In this document: positions 16,782 to 25,035 of the stretch, in pieces
Numbering within the stretch: the stretch's first letter is position 1
Layout: each line of letters opens with the position of its first letter
NCBI RefSeq assembly: GCF_004361855.1
Contig: NZ_SNWQ01000038.1
Location: 1 to 45,967 of the forward strand
Origin: Kribbella caucasensis
Lineage (GTDB): Bacteria; Actinomycetota; Actinomycetes; Propionibacteriales; Kribbellaceae
Length of the DNA: 45,967 bases
Direction: 5' to 3'
Position numbers and translations under genes: made by a program
The notes under the pieces: generated by a model
The model's input: the letters and a program-made list of their open reading frames with translations, nothing else
Told to the model about the DNA's origin: nothing
Databases searched by the model: none

Positions 16782-18221
16782 TCAGGCAGCGCAGCACGAC
16801 AGCTTCGACACGTCCCGGGTGTAGGTCTGGGCAGCGAGTTTGAGGGCTTCGGCCATGGTCAGGTACGGCGCCCAGGTGTTGGCGAGCTGGTCGACGGTCA
16901 TCCCGGCGCTGAGCGCGTAGGTGGCGGCGGTGATCACGTCGCCTGCCCCTTCGGCGACGACATGGATGCCGAGCAAACGGTGGGTGCCAGCCTCGGCGAC
17001 GATCTTCACAAGGCCGCGGGTATCGCGGTTGACCATGGCGCGGGGCACGTACTCCAGCGGCAGCGTGCGGCAGTCGCACCGGATCCCGGCCTCGACGACC
17101 TGGGCGTCGGTCCTGCCGACGGCGGCGATCGTGGGGCTTGTGAATGTGACTCGGGGTACCGCGGTGTAGTCCAAGGTCCGCTCCGCCGTATCGAGCGCGT
17201 TGTCTGCGACAAGGGTGCCGTGGGCGGCGGCGACGTACACGAACTGAGGTTGGCCGGTCACGTCGCCGGCGGCCCAGATCCGTGCGTTGGTGGTGCGCAG
17301 GTGGTCATCGACGACGACCTCGCCGCGCTCACCGGTCTTGACCCCGACCTGCTCCAGGTTCAGTCCGGTGGTGACCGGGCGGCGGCCGGTGGCGACGAGG
17401 AGCTGCTCGGCATGTAGCTCGAAATCCTTGCCTTGTGAGGAGTGGATGATTGCGATGGTTTCGCTGTCCTGGGTACGGACCGCGGCCAGGGTCGTGCCCG
17501 TGTGCACCGTGATGCCTTCGTCGGTGAAGATCTGCTCGATCATGGCGGAGACCTCGGGCTCTTCGAACGGCGCCAGCCGGTCGAACGTCTCGATCACCGT
17601 GACTGTCGTGCCGAGGCGGGCGAACAGTTGGGCCTGCTCCAGGCCGACCGCGTTGCCGCCGACAACGATCATCGAGGCCGGTAGGTGATCGAGTTCCATG
17701 GCTGTAGTCGATGTCAGGTAGCCGACGTCGTCGAGGCCGGGCACTGGCGGGGCCGACGGGGCCGAGCCGGTCGCGATCAGGAGATGCGCCGCCTCGACTC
17801 GCCGGCTTCCACCGTCGTCCATGCTGACTTCCAGGACAGGATCGTCGCTGTTCCCGGCGAAGGCCGCGGTCCCGTGCGCGATCTCCCAGGCGTAGTCCGC
17901 GGCCAGCTCGGTGTATTTCTCCGAGCGCAGCTGCTCGACCAGCGCGTCCCTGCCTCCGATGAGGGCCGCGAAACCAAGCGGCAGTTCTGCCGGCCAGAGT
18001 CCTGGGAACCGGCCGGCCGCATCGGCGACATGGCGCGCCTCCGCGGCGGCCAATAGCGCCTTGGAGGGCACACAGCCAACATTCACACAGGTGCCGCCAG
18101 TGGTGTCACGCTCCACCATCACCACCCGCCGGCCCTTGTCGGTGGCAGCGATCGCCGCGGCGAACGCCGCCGCACCGGAGCCGATGATCGCCAGGTCGAC
18201 GCCTGATCGGGATGCGGTCAT
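16782..18221 (-). CDS. merA: Mercuric reductase MerA
   Basis: A 479-residue flavoprotein that reduces Hg2+ to volatile Hg0 with NADPH. FAD binding is indicated by IIGSGAAAFAAAIAA, the redox-active pair by GGTCVNVGCVPSK (Cys45 and Cys50), the NAD(P) site by IVVGGNAVGLEQAQLFARLG, FAD contact by ARIWAAGDVTGQPQFVYVAA, and the Hg-binding C-terminal CysCys by KLSCCAA. The N-terminal NmerA (HMA) domain is absent, as in other actinobacterial MerA. GAGGAGG precedes ATG 18221. It is the first gene of the leftward unit merA-merR type-merB-ABC and is divergent from an ArsR-type regulator, as in the Streptomyces mer locus. Confidence 0.95.
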   Translation of the reverse strand: MTASRSGVDLAIIGSGAAAFAAAIAATDKGRRVVMVERDTTGGTCVNVGCVPSKALLAAAEARHVADAAGRFPGLWPAELPLGFAALIGGRDALVEQLRSEKYTELAADYAWEIAHGTAAFAGNSDDPVLEVSMDDGGSRRVEAAHLLIATGSAPSAPPVPGLDDVGYLTSTTAMELDHLPASMIVVGGNAVGLEQAQLFARLGTTVTVIETFDRLAPFEEPEVSAMIEQIFTDEGITVHTGTTLAAVRTQDSETIAIIHSSQGKDFELHAEQLLVATGRRPVTTGLNLEQVGVKTGERGEVVVDDHLRTTNARIWAAGDVTGQPQFVYVAAAHGTLVADNALDTAERTLDYTAVPRVTFTSPTIAAVGRTDAQVVEAGIRCDCRTLPLEYVPRAMVNRDTRGLVKIVAEAGTHRLLGIHVVAEGAGDVITAATYALSAGMTVDQLANTWAPYLTMAEALKLAAQTYTRDVSKLSCCAA

Positions 18222-18257
18222 GTTGCAGCCTCCTCGCGCCCGGTGCCGAGCCGATTG

Positions 18258-18311
18258 CTATACGGCTTGCCGAATACGACAATGCCACCATACTATGCGG
18301 ATAGGCGAATA
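18258..18311. promoter_or_regulatory. Probable ArsR-type operator region between merA and regulator
   Basis: The divergent intergenic region holds a direct repeat with 35-bp period: CTATACGG-N5-CGAATA at 18258-18276 and CTATGCGG-N5-CGAATA at 18293-18311. Each copy has CTAT and ATAG-like arms resembling the AT-rich imperfect dyads that ArsR/SmtB repressors bind. This is the only AT-rich part of the neighbourhood and must contain both divergent promoters. Binding by the ArsR-type protein encoded next to it is inferred. Confidence 0.6.
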
Positions 18312-18329
18312 GATCTGGAGGTGCTCGCG

Positions 18330-18692
18330 GTGACCGAATCCGCAGTCCTAACGTCCACCGCACCAGCCGACGCCTGCTCGCACACCGGCACCGTGGCACG
18401 GTTCTTCCGTGCACTGGCCGACCCGACTCGGCTGCGCCTGCTGGAGTTCATCCTGCGCGGCGAGCGCACCTCCGCCGACTGCATCGAGCACGCCGGCATC
18501 TCCCAGCCGCGAGTGTCGGTGCATCTGTCGTGCCTGATCGACTGCGGGTACGTCACAGCCCGGCGGGACGGCAAGAAGCTGCACTACTCCGTCGGAGACC
18601 CCCGCGTAACCGAGTTGGTGGTGCTGGCCCGTGCACTAGCCGCCGACAACGCGGCCGCCCTGGATTGCTGCCCCCGCATCGGCCAGGACTGA
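18330..18692 (+). CDS. ArsR-family repressor, mercury-type (actinobacterial MerR)
   Basis: A winged-helix repressor of 120 residues: FFRALADPTRLRLLEFIL, SADCIEHAGISQPRVSVHLS (recognition helix), and the wing GYVTARRDGKKLHYSV. It contains Cys residues at ADACSHTG, SADC, HLSCLIDC and a C-terminal LDCCP, enough to bind Hg2+. In Streptomyces the repressor of mer genes is of this ArsR type although named merR. GTG 18330 is chosen for its GGAGG site 8 nt upstream; an open frame continues to 18243 but overlaps the operator. It leads the rightward unit with the MerT-like gene and the ABC exporter. Confidence 0.88.
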   Translation: MTESAVLTSTAPADACSHTGTVARFFRALADPTRLRLLEFILRGERTSADCIEHAGISQPRVSVHLSCLIDCGYVTARRDGKKLHYSVGDPRVTELVVLARALAADNAAALDCCPRIGQD

Positions 18693-18709
18693 GCCGGCAG
18701 GGAACCGCC

Positions 18710-19018
18710 ATGCCTACCCGGGTTCCGCCTACGCCTCGTGATCCTCACAGATCCGGCGGCAGCGTCGTCGGCGCCGCCATCCTGCTGATCGTCTGTTGCG
18801 CCGCTCCTGTCCTGCTCGCCGCGGGTGTTCTGGGTGTGGTCGGCGCCTGGTTGTCCAATCCGTGGGTGATCGCCACGGCCGTCGTACTGCTTGCTGCGGC
18901 TGGCATCTCCACCGTCGCGCGGCGCCGTACCTCCCGTGCCCGCCGCTCCGCCTTCGGCCCGGATGCCAGGCCCTCCGACCTGGATCGGCCGGTCAGGGAA
19001 GACCCGCGCCAGCAATGA
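18710..19018 (+). CDS. Small membrane protein with Cys pair, MerT/MerE-like
   Basis: A 102-residue protein with two membrane segments. The first (VVGAAILLIVCCAAPVLLAA) carries a CysCys pair followed by Ala-Pro, and the second is VIATAVVLLAAAGISTVA. A vicinal Cys pair in the first membrane helix is the Hg2+-binding feature of MerT, MerE and related mercury importers. Position between an ArsR-type mercury regulator and an exporter supports a role in mercury uptake toward MerA. The C-terminal tail is basic, then acidic, and probably cytoplasmic. Ribosome site GGCAGGGA precedes ATG 18710. Exact family membership is not certain. Confidence 0.65.
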   Translation: MPTRVPPTPRDPHRSGGSVVGAAILLIVCCAAPVLLAAGVLGVVGAWLSNPWVIATAVVLLAAAGISTVARRRTSRARRSAFGPDARPSDLDRPVREDPRQQ

Positions 19019-20895
19019 CCAGCCCGCCCGCCGACGCCCCGACACCACCACCGCCGACGTGTGAGGACCTGTACGACGAGGCGCGGGCACGGCCGAAGTC
19101 GCTCCGTCTCCTGCCTAGCATCATCCGGGATGCGGTCCGGCTGGTGAGGGCCGCCGCACCGCGGGAGCTGGCGATCAGCATCGTGCTGAAGCTGATCAGC
19201 GGCGCCGGGCTGGCCGTCGTGTTCCTGATGGGCAAGAACCTGATGGCAACCCTGCTGACCGACGGGCAGCTGCCCCGAACGGTCGACGTACTCCCGAAGA
19301 TCCTTGCAGTCGCTGCCGTCATCTCCGGACTCGGCCTGATCGCCGCCGCCGGCCGGGAGGTCCGCGAGATCCTCTCCGAGACGACCGCCCGATATGCCAG
19401 GGAACGCATCATCGACGTGGCCGCCGCGGTCGAGCTGCAGGCGTACGAGACCCCGTCCTTCCACGACCGGTTGGCGCGCGCGGCGACCGGCCAGCATCGT
19501 CCGATCCAGCTGGTGGACGGTCTGATCGGCACGCTCGGCGCGGTCGCCGGCGTCGCGGGTATCGTCGTGGCGCTGCTCGCGATTCAGCCATGGCTGGTTC
19601 CGGTGGTGGCTGCAGCCTCGGTTCCGCTCATCGCCGGAGTGCTCAAGGCCGGTCAGGCGCTGTTCGGGTTCCACCTGCGGATGACCGCGGCGACCCGCGC
19701 CCGCAACTACCTGTTCGAGCTGCTCACCGGCAAGCAATCCGCCACCGAGGTCCGCGCGTTCGGGCTCACCGATCACCTCCGGACCCGGCACTCCGACTTG
19801 TACGACGCTCACATGGTCGAGCTGCGGCGTACCGCCCGCGAACGGTTCCGGCTCGCCGTCGCCGGCAACCTGGCACTCGCCATCAGCCTGGCCGGCTCCA
19901 TCGCCCTGCTCCTGCACCTGGCGCTGACCGGCCGGATCGCGCTGGCGGATGCGGCCACGGCCGGCGCGGCGCTGCTTGTTCTTGCCGAGCGGATCATGAT
20001 GACCGTGATGAGTGTCGGGGACATCTACGAGTCCGGCCTGTTCGTGGAGGACTTCACCTCGTTCCTCGCCTTCGGCCCGGCCGCGATCGCCGACCGGGCA
20101 TCGGGCCCTGCACCGCGTGACTTCGGCAGGCTGGTCGTCGACGACGTCACCTTTACCTATCCCGCGGCCACCGCGCCGGCACTCCGGAACGTCTCGCTCG
20201 AGGTGGGTGCCGGCGAGGTGATCGCCCTGGTCGGCGAGAACGGCTCCGGCAAGACAACACTCGCCAAGCTGCTGTGCCGGCTGTACCTGCCGCAGAGTGG
20301 GCAGATCCGCTGGGACGAAGCCGACACCGCGACCGTCGATCCGGACGAACTGCGCCAGAACATCGCGGTCATCTTCCAGGACTTCCTGCACTACGCCCTG
20401 ACCGCGCGGGAGAACATCGGGTTCGGTTCCGTCGTACACGTCGATGACCTCGAGGCGGTGCGTGCGGCTGCCCGGCGTTCGGGCGCCGAGCCGGCGATCA
20501 GTGCGCTGCCGGAGGGGTACCGCACGATCCTGTCGCCGGAGTTCAGCGGCGGCCGCGACCTGTCGATCGGCCAATGGCAGCGGGTCGCTCTCGCCCGAGC
20601 GTTCATCCGGGACGCGCCGCTGGTCATCCTCGACGAGCCGACTGCTGCGTTGGACCCCCGTGCCGAGCACGACCTCTTCGCCAGCATCCGCACCCTGTAC
20701 GCCGGCCGCACCGTGCTGCTGATATCGCACCGGTACTCGACCGTCCGGAACGCGGACCGGATCTACGTACTTCGCGACGGTCAGATCGCTGAGCACGGTT
20801 GCCACGAGGAGCTGATGGCGCGAGGCGGCCACTATGCCGAGCTGTTCACCCTGCAGGCCGCCGCCTACTCCGACCTGGATCCCACCACCGACTGA
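19015..20895 (+). CDS. ABC exporter, fused membrane and ATPase domains
   Basis: A 626-residue half-transporter of the type I exporter fold. The membrane domain (about residues 45-330) has six helices, e.g. ISIVLKLISGAGLAVVFLMG and VAGIVVALLAIQPWLVPVVA. The nucleotide-binding domain has Walker A GENGSGKTT (about 407), Q-loop AVIFQDFLHYALT, signature LSIGQWQR, Walker B LVILDEPTAALD and H-loop LLISHRYSTVR. It probably works as a homodimer. The ATG overlaps the stop of the MerT-like gene (ATGA). The signature has Ile instead of the common Gly (LSxGQ kept). The substrate is unknown; the setting suggests metal- or thiol-conjugate export, by inference only. Confidence 0.92.
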   Translation: MTSPPADAPTPPPPTCEDLYDEARARPKSLRLLPSIIRDAVRLVRAAAPRELAISIVLKLISGAGLAVVFLMGKNLMATLLTDGQLPRTVDVLPKILAVAAVISGLGLIAAAGREVREILSETTARYARERIIDVAAAVELQAYETPSFHDRLARAATGQHRPIQLVDGLIGTLGAVAGVAGIVVALLAIQPWLVPVVAAASVPLIAGVLKAGQALFGFHLRMTAATRARNYLFELLTGKQSATEVRAFGLTDHLRTRHSDLYDAHMVELRRTARERFRLAVAGNLALAISLAGSIALLLHLALTGRIALADAATAGAALLVLAERIMMTVMSVGDIYESGLFVEDFTSFLAFGPAAIADRASGPAPRDFGRLVVDDVTFTYPAATAPALRNVSLEVGAGEVIALVGENGSGKTTLAKLLCRLYLPQSGQIRWDEADTATVDPDELRQNIAVIFQDFLHYALTARENIGFGSVVHVDDLEAVRAAARRSGAEPAISALPEGYRTILSPEFSGGRDLSIGQWQRVALARAFIRDAPLVILDEPTAALDPRAEHDLFASIRTLYAGRTVLLISHRYSTVRNADRIYVLRDGQIAEHGCHEELMARGGHYAELFTLQAAAYSDLDPTTD

Positions 20896-21062
20896 CATCT
20901 CGCCCTCCAAGGTCAATCAGCCGTCGAGCCGGATGATCCCGCGCTCGATGCCGGCCGTGACGACCGCGGTCAGCACCTCGATGGCTGGTAGGCCCGTCGA
21001 CCATGCCACCCTTCCAGCACCAGGAGGCGAAGGTGCCAAGACCACGCTGATGGGGTTGTAAC

Positions 21063-21089
21063 GCCCGTCAGCGGCGGGCCTTTCTTTCC
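21063..21089 (+). terminator. Intrinsic terminator-like hairpin
   Basis: GCCCGTCAGCGGCGGGC (21063-21079) forms a stem of GCCCG with CGGGC and is followed by CTTTCTTTCC. It lies about 170 nt after the ABC exporter and points in its direction, so it probably ends the rightward mercury unit. Confidence 0.55.
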
Positions 21090-21391
21090 TTCCGGCAACG
21101 TCCCGTGATGTCGGCGTGATTGAGTCCGCCTCTGTGGTGACCGGACCTGGAGGTCCGCGAACGCAGATGACGGCCCTGCCTGAGAAGCACGGCCGGCACG
21201 ACGAGGCTTGCGAGTACAACTGTCGCGGTGGCCCTTTCCAACAGCCAGGTCCAGGTGATGTCGTGCCCTGTCCACGCCATTACTGCCGCTGCGGATGCCA
21301 ACAGGCTCAGTCGCCGCGACCACCAGGCATGGCGCAGGGCGACATCATCTCTGCGGTGTTGCACGGTACGCCGTTGCGATCGGTGGGCCAT
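21068..21391 (-). CDS. Possible small membrane protein
   Basis: A frame of 107 residues from ATG 21391 has a basic N-terminus, then a two-segment hydrophobic core (LSLLASAAAVMAWTGHDITW and ATATVVLASLVVPAVLL) and a basic tail, a plausible small membrane protein. The ribosome site is weak, and its end overlaps the terminator-like hairpin of the opposite strand. I recognise no family. It may be a remnant. Confidence 0.3.
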   Translation of the reverse strand: MAHRSQRRTVQHRRDDVALRHAWWSRRLSLLASAAAVMAWTGHDITWTWLLERATATVVLASLVVPAVLLRQGRHLRSRTSRSGHHRGGLNHADITGRCRKERKARR

Positions 21392-21806
21392 CGCGGATCC
21401 CCAGACATCCTCACGCCCCGTCGGGCAGCGAGGTCGAGCTGCCACCAAGTCCAGGATCTCACCGCATGCCAACGCCCGCCCAACCACCCGAATGAGTCCT
21501 GAAGGCCGTTGGGCCGACTGCATCATCCTCGATGTCGACCCAGCCGAGTCGCCGGAGGAAGTGGCAAGGGCCTTCGCAGCAGAGGGGAGTTGCGCTCCAG
21601 GAATCAGACTCATTCCCGGCCTGTCAGGGAAAGGCATGCAAGGCTCGCTTTGCACGCACTCGTCGAGCACGCAGCTCTCCCGTGGAAGGAGCGGACACGG
21701 CTATGGAACAGCGAGTATCCAAGCTGGCGCCAAAGCGATGCCAACTACCGCCGTGACGCACTCGACACACGAAATCGTCTACGTCGGGGGCCTGGTTTGG
21801 CAGCTA
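21392..21806. other. Stretch without a convincing gene
   Basis: Open frames exist on both strands but none has a recognisable domain, a good start site or a normal residue composition. A fragment near 21500-21600 (plus) reads WADCIILDVDPAESPEEV, which looks protein-like but leads nowhere. I cannot support a gene here. Confidence 0.35.
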
Positions 21807-22496
21807 TCAGGGGGACGGGGCAGGTGTGGGCGGCACCAAATGCGTCGGCCGCAGCACCATGTGCGAGTGCTCCCTGGTAGCCAGCATGACGAACGAAAAC
21901 GCGTTCAGATCTAGGCAGAGGTCCACGTCTTCTGGATGAATGCCCGGGTGGCCCTGCCGTGCGCCCTCAGTCAGCTTGGCAGCGGCGATGGAGTTCCTTG
22001 CGCGGTCGATGTAAGGAGCGGCATGCACTTGCGAGACCGCAGCTCGCTTGGCGATGTACTCAGCGCATGCCCTGTCCTCCTCGGCTTGGCCACCGTCACC
22101 GGTGACAACGAACACCACCTCATCCGGCTTTTGGTCCAGCAGAAAGCTGGCTGTGGCGTCTGCTACGACAAAGCTTGCGCATAGGACGATTTCGGCATCA
22201 GCAACCGAGAGTGCGCCAACAGTCCCTGCCGTCGTCTTCTGAACGAGGGTGCGTCCCTTCAAGTCGAGCGAACGCAGCAGCGCAGGGGAGTTCACGAGAT
22301 CAAAGCCGGGTAGTGGCACTCCATCCTGCAAAGCCAGCCAGTCCGGGTTACGAGCCTTCAAGTCGCGCGCGGAATCGAGTGTCTCCGCAAAGACAATCCT
22401 CTGCGCACCTTTCGCGAACGCCCTCATCACGTCGATGACGGCGGCTAGTTTGGGAACCTCATGCACGTCAGCGATACCAATGAAGTTCGAACGCAT
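21807..22496 (-). CDS. 2-phosphosulfolactate phosphatase-like (ComB family)
   Basis: The protein (229 residues) has the ComB layout: AAVIDVMRAFAKGAQRIVFAE, a Pro-Asp-x-LALQDG loop, GFDLVNSPALLRS and GRTLVQKTTAGTVGALSVAD, and a middle FVVADATASFLLDQ. ComB removes phosphate from 2-phosphosulfolactate in coenzyme M synthesis of methanogens; many bacteria without coenzyme M carry homologues with unknown substrate. The usual NGT of the TTNGT motif reads AGT here. ATG 22496 precedes the conserved start; the frame is open to 22556. It has no obvious partner genes. The stretch 22497-22919 after it holds nothing I can identify. Confidence 0.75.
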   Translation of the reverse strand: MRSNFIGIADVHEVPKLAAVIDVMRAFAKGAQRIVFAETLDSARDLKARNPDWLALQDGVPLPGFDLVNSPALLRSLDLKGRTLVQKTTAGTVGALSVADAEIVLCASFVVADATASFLLDQKPDEVVFVVTGDGGQAEEDRACAEYIAKRAAVSQVHAAPYIDRARNSIAAAKLTEGARQGHPGIHPEDVDLCLDLNAFSFVMLATREHSHMVLRPTHLVPPTPAPSP

Positions 22497-22919
22497 CGGC
22501 ACATCATGCCGGATCGGATCGGTCGCCGCTCTCGAATCCCGGCTTGGGAGGCCCACGGAGCCAATTGTTTGAGACGGTCGACGCTCGCCCGGCGAGCGAT
22601 TACGAGGGGTCAGCCAGGGTCAAATGGGGCCACCTGACGGGCACAGGTCCGCGCCTGGGAAGACCTCCGACCGGGCCGTCGACCGATCTTCCAAGCTGGC
22701 GATCTTGCTTCTGGTCTGCCCTGGGCAGAGCGGAGCCGCACTGCCCAACTTCACCATCCGACCTCATTGCTAACGGATTCACTAACAGGAGGGGCGGACA
22801 GCAGTAGACGCGTCGGCTCGATCTGAGCCTGTTGTACGCCTACCGCCGGCTGTGGGGTGTAGTTCGGTGGACCCGTGTCGACACCCGGTTCAGCGACTAG
22901 GCGTGTCTCGGGTCGGGGA

Positions 22920-23610
22920 TCAGCGGCCAGCACCGAGTTGGCCGGCGAGTCGTTGGTGGCGTTCGGCGCTGGCGGCGTTCAGTCCGACGATAAGGACGGT
23001 CTTGCCGTAGCGCTCGTACTTGGTCGTGATGGCGTCCAAGGTGGCGACGGTGGAGGCGTCTCAGATGTGGGAGTCGGTCAGGTCGATGACGACGTCGGCC
23101 GGGTCGTTGCGGTAGTCGAACTGGTGGACGAGGTCGTTGCTGGAGGCAAAGAACAGCTCTCCGGTGGCGACGTGCACCTTGGTGTCCTTGGGTGGATGCT
23201 CGACCTCGCTGACGGTGGTGAAGTGGGCGACGCGGCGGGCGAAAGAGGACCATCGCGACGAGGACTCCGACCACGACGCCGATCGCGAGGTTGTGGGTCA
23301 GTACGACGACCGCGACTGTGGACAGCATGACGGTCGTCTCGCTGCGCGGCATCCGGCGTAGGGCCTTGGGGCGGATGCTGTGCCAATCGAGGGTGCCGAC
23401 CGACACCATGATCATCACCGCGACCAGGGCAGCCATGGGGATGGCGCCGACGAGGTCGCCCAGGCCGACCACGAGGATTAGTAGGAACACGCCGGCCAGG
23501 AAGGCGGAGAGCCGGTGATGATGTTCGCGGCACCCTGGCCCCAGGCCTCGCGGGTCTTGACCGAGTGGGTGTCGGTGATGTCGTCGACGACACCTCGACG
23601 TGCACACCGA
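22920..23610 (-). pseudogene. SulP-type anion transporter with STAS domain, badly decayed
   Basis: The C-terminal half of a SulP permease (bicarbonate or sulfate transport) is recognisable in three frames: VDDITDTHSVKTREAWGQGA; FLAGVFLLILVVGLGD with IPMAALVAVMIMVSVGTLDW; and a STAS domain with HVATGELFFASSNDLVHQFD and TVATLDAITTKYERYGKT. Between the first and second parts about 25 family residues (the GGMGGCAMIGQT region) are deleted. An extra T in a TTT run near 23250 shifts the frame. An in-frame TGA at 23061-23063 replaces a codon in DSHI-x-DAS (TGG in the ancestor, I assume). The N-terminal half is absent. This is a true ruin, not only a sequencing artefact. Confidence 0.85.
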
Positions 23611-23660
23611 GGAGGAAAGGCGCGAGCCGAGGTAGTCAGCGCCGGTCGAGTCGACTCACG

Positions 23661-24323
23661 CTAGTTGCCGGCTTCAGTGGTGATGGTGTCGGGGTCGAGG
23701 ATGGTGACCTTGCCGCGACCGAGCCGGAGCAGTCCGCGGTCGGCGTACTCGCCGAGGACCTTGGTGGTGGTTTCGCGGGATGTGCCGGTGAGGGCGGCGA
23801 TCTGTTCGTGGGTCAACGCAAGTTGTACACCGCGGCCCAGTGACCGTTTCTGCTGGTCGGCGGCTAATAGGCACAAGGTGGCGGCGATGCGTTGCGGGAC
23901 GCTCTTGAAGACGGTGTCGGACAGGCGGCGTTCGAGTTCGGCGACGCGGCGGCCGAGGATCTCGGAGATCCGGAGCGCGATGCGTGGATCGGACAGTAGG
24001 AAGCGGTGGACGTCCGCGCGGGCCATCACGCAGACCACGACGTCGTCGAGGGCTTCGGCGAAGTTGTCGTGCATCTGCTGCCCGAGCAGCATCATGTCGC
24101 CGAAGATCGTTCCCGGGGTGATGAGGGCGGTGGTGAGGGCTCGTCCGTCGGGGGAGACGCGGAAGATCCGGACCCTGCCCTTCTTCAGGATGAACAGGGT
24201 CTCGACTGGTTGGTGAGGCGAGTACAGCAGGGCACCGGCCGAATAGGTCTTCATCGGCGCGGCGGCTGCCATTGCCTCCATCTCGGCGGTGGACAGGTCG
24301 GCGAAGATGTCGACCTCGGCCAT
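23661..24323 (-). CDS. Crp/Fnr-family transcriptional regulator
   Basis: A regulator of 220 residues: cyclic-nucleotide-type beta barrel (about 1-120: VETLFILKKGRVRIFRVSPD, GTIFGDMMLLGQ), long dimerisation helix (ILGRRVAELERRLSDTVF) and winged HTH (LALTHEQIAALTGTSRETTT). The cAMP-binding Arg-Ser of Crp is not present in the GTIFGDMM...NFAEAL segment, and no N-terminal Cys cluster for an iron-sulfur centre exists, so the effector is unknown. The recognition helix SRETTTK keeps the Arg-Glu that read GTGA half-sites in Crp. ATG 24323 fits the family length; the frame stays open to 24467, crossing a 30-bp palindrome. Three GTGA-N6-TCAC sites in the window are its likely targets, one before its own operon. 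Confidence 0.9.
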   Translation of the reverse strand: MAEVDIFADLSTAEMEAMAAAAPMKTYSAGALLYSPHQPVETLFILKKGRVRIFRVSPDGRALTTALITPGTIFGDMMLLGQQMHDNFAEALDDVVVCVMARADVHRFLLSDPRIALRISEILGRRVAELERRLSDTVFKSVPQRIAATLCLLAADQQKRSLGRGVQLALTHEQIAALTGTSRETTTKVLGEYADRGLLRLGRGKVTILDPDTITTEAGN

Positions 24324-24410
24324 GCACCAGATGTCGTCGCCGGTGGCTCGTTCCACGTCGGCCCACTCCTCGCGTTGTCCCGGTGCCCAGGGGGGCAGGG
24401 CCCCAGACTG

Positions 24411-24440
24411 CTGGTCGAGGGCTTCGAAGCCCTCGACCAG
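24411..24440. repeat. Perfect 30-bp palindrome upstream of crp-like gene
   Basis: The left arm CTGGTCGAGGGCTTC is followed without spacer by its exact reverse complement. A further ACTG/CAGT pair outside the arms extends the stem after a one-base bulge. It lies between the stop of the membrane gene (24478) and the start of the Crp/Fnr gene (24323). As RNA it would form a very stable hairpin in the operon transcript. As DNA it could bind a dimeric protein. There is no T-run after it on the minus strand. Confidence 0.85.
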
Positions 24441-24477
24441 ACAGTACCGCTCGCCGGCATCAGCCACGACGCACCGC

Positions 24478-24963
24478 TCAGGACGACTTGGACAGCATCG
24501 GCCGTCCCATCATGTAGCCGACGACGAGGAGCAGGCCGTAGATCAGATGCCCGGCCAGACTCCACCACTGGTTCGCGCCGACCTCGAACACCATTGCGTC
24601 CATGCCCAGCCAGGCCGGCATGATCCACAACGCACCCACGACCCACCACGCGACGCCGTACAGGAGCCCGAGCAGCATCGCCGGGCCGCGCCGGGTGAGC
24701 CAGCGGGAGAACAGCAGAACGAAGACCACGCCGAACAGCGCGGAGTTGAACAGGTGGATGAGCCAGCCGAGCCCGGTCGAGGGGTCGGAGATGAGGTCTC
24801 CGACCTGGTCGATCATCTGGACGCCAGGCATCGTCTTCGGGTCGGCGTCTCGGATCTGCATGATGATGCCGAGCGGGATCCCGGCCACCACACCGGCGGC
24901 GGCGCCGGTGACCAGGTTCATCGGTAATGCACGCATGCTTGTTGTCGCGCCTGTCGAAGCCAT
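24478..24963 (-). CDS. DUF6789-like membrane protein
   Basis: A 161-residue protein with four predicted membrane segments: NLVTGAAAGVVAGIPLGIIM, LIHLFNSALFGVVFVLLFSRW, MLLGLLYGVAWWVVGALWIMP and LAGHLIYGLLLVVGYMMG. It resembles the DUF6789 group of actinobacterial membrane proteins; function is unknown. The hydrophobic face contains several Met and Trp but no conserved His pair for heme. It heads the operon with the Crp/Fnr regulator, is preceded by the ribosome site GAGGAGGA, and by the promoter with a GTGA-N6-TCAC site at 25022-25035. A role in the redox or low-oxygen response steered by that regulator is inferred. Confidence 0.75.
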   Translation of the reverse strand: MASTGATTSMRALPMNLVTGAAAGVVAGIPLGIIMQIRDADPKTMPGVQMIDQVGDLISDPSTGLGWLIHLFNSALFGVVFVLLFSRWLTRRGPAMLLGLLYGVAWWVVGALWIMPAWLGMDAMVFEVGANQWWSLAGHLIYGLLLVVGYMMGRPMLSKSS

Positions 24964-24992
24964 GAGAGTTCCTCCTCTAGCCGTCGACGGTG

Positions 24993-25035
24993 AAACTACG
25001 CCGGGTGATCACGCTCGTTCGGTGATGGCGCTCAC
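24993..25035 (-). promoter_or_regulatory. Crp-type site and -10 box before the DUF6789-crp operon
   Basis: GTGATGGCGCTCAC at 25022-25035 is a Crp-type dyad (GTGA-N6-TCAC). A -10-like TAGTTT (minus strand, 24993-24998) is centred 33 nt from its middle, which would put the site at about -41.5, the class II activator position. Transcription would start near 24986, 23 nt before the ATG. Flanks (TTCG before, GTTCTG after) are shared with the site at 35804-35817. Confidence 0.72.

Noticed and set aside
21807..22496. Coenzyme M biosynthesis
   Set aside because: Only a ComB-like protein is present; ComA, ComC and other steps are missing, so the pathway is not supported.
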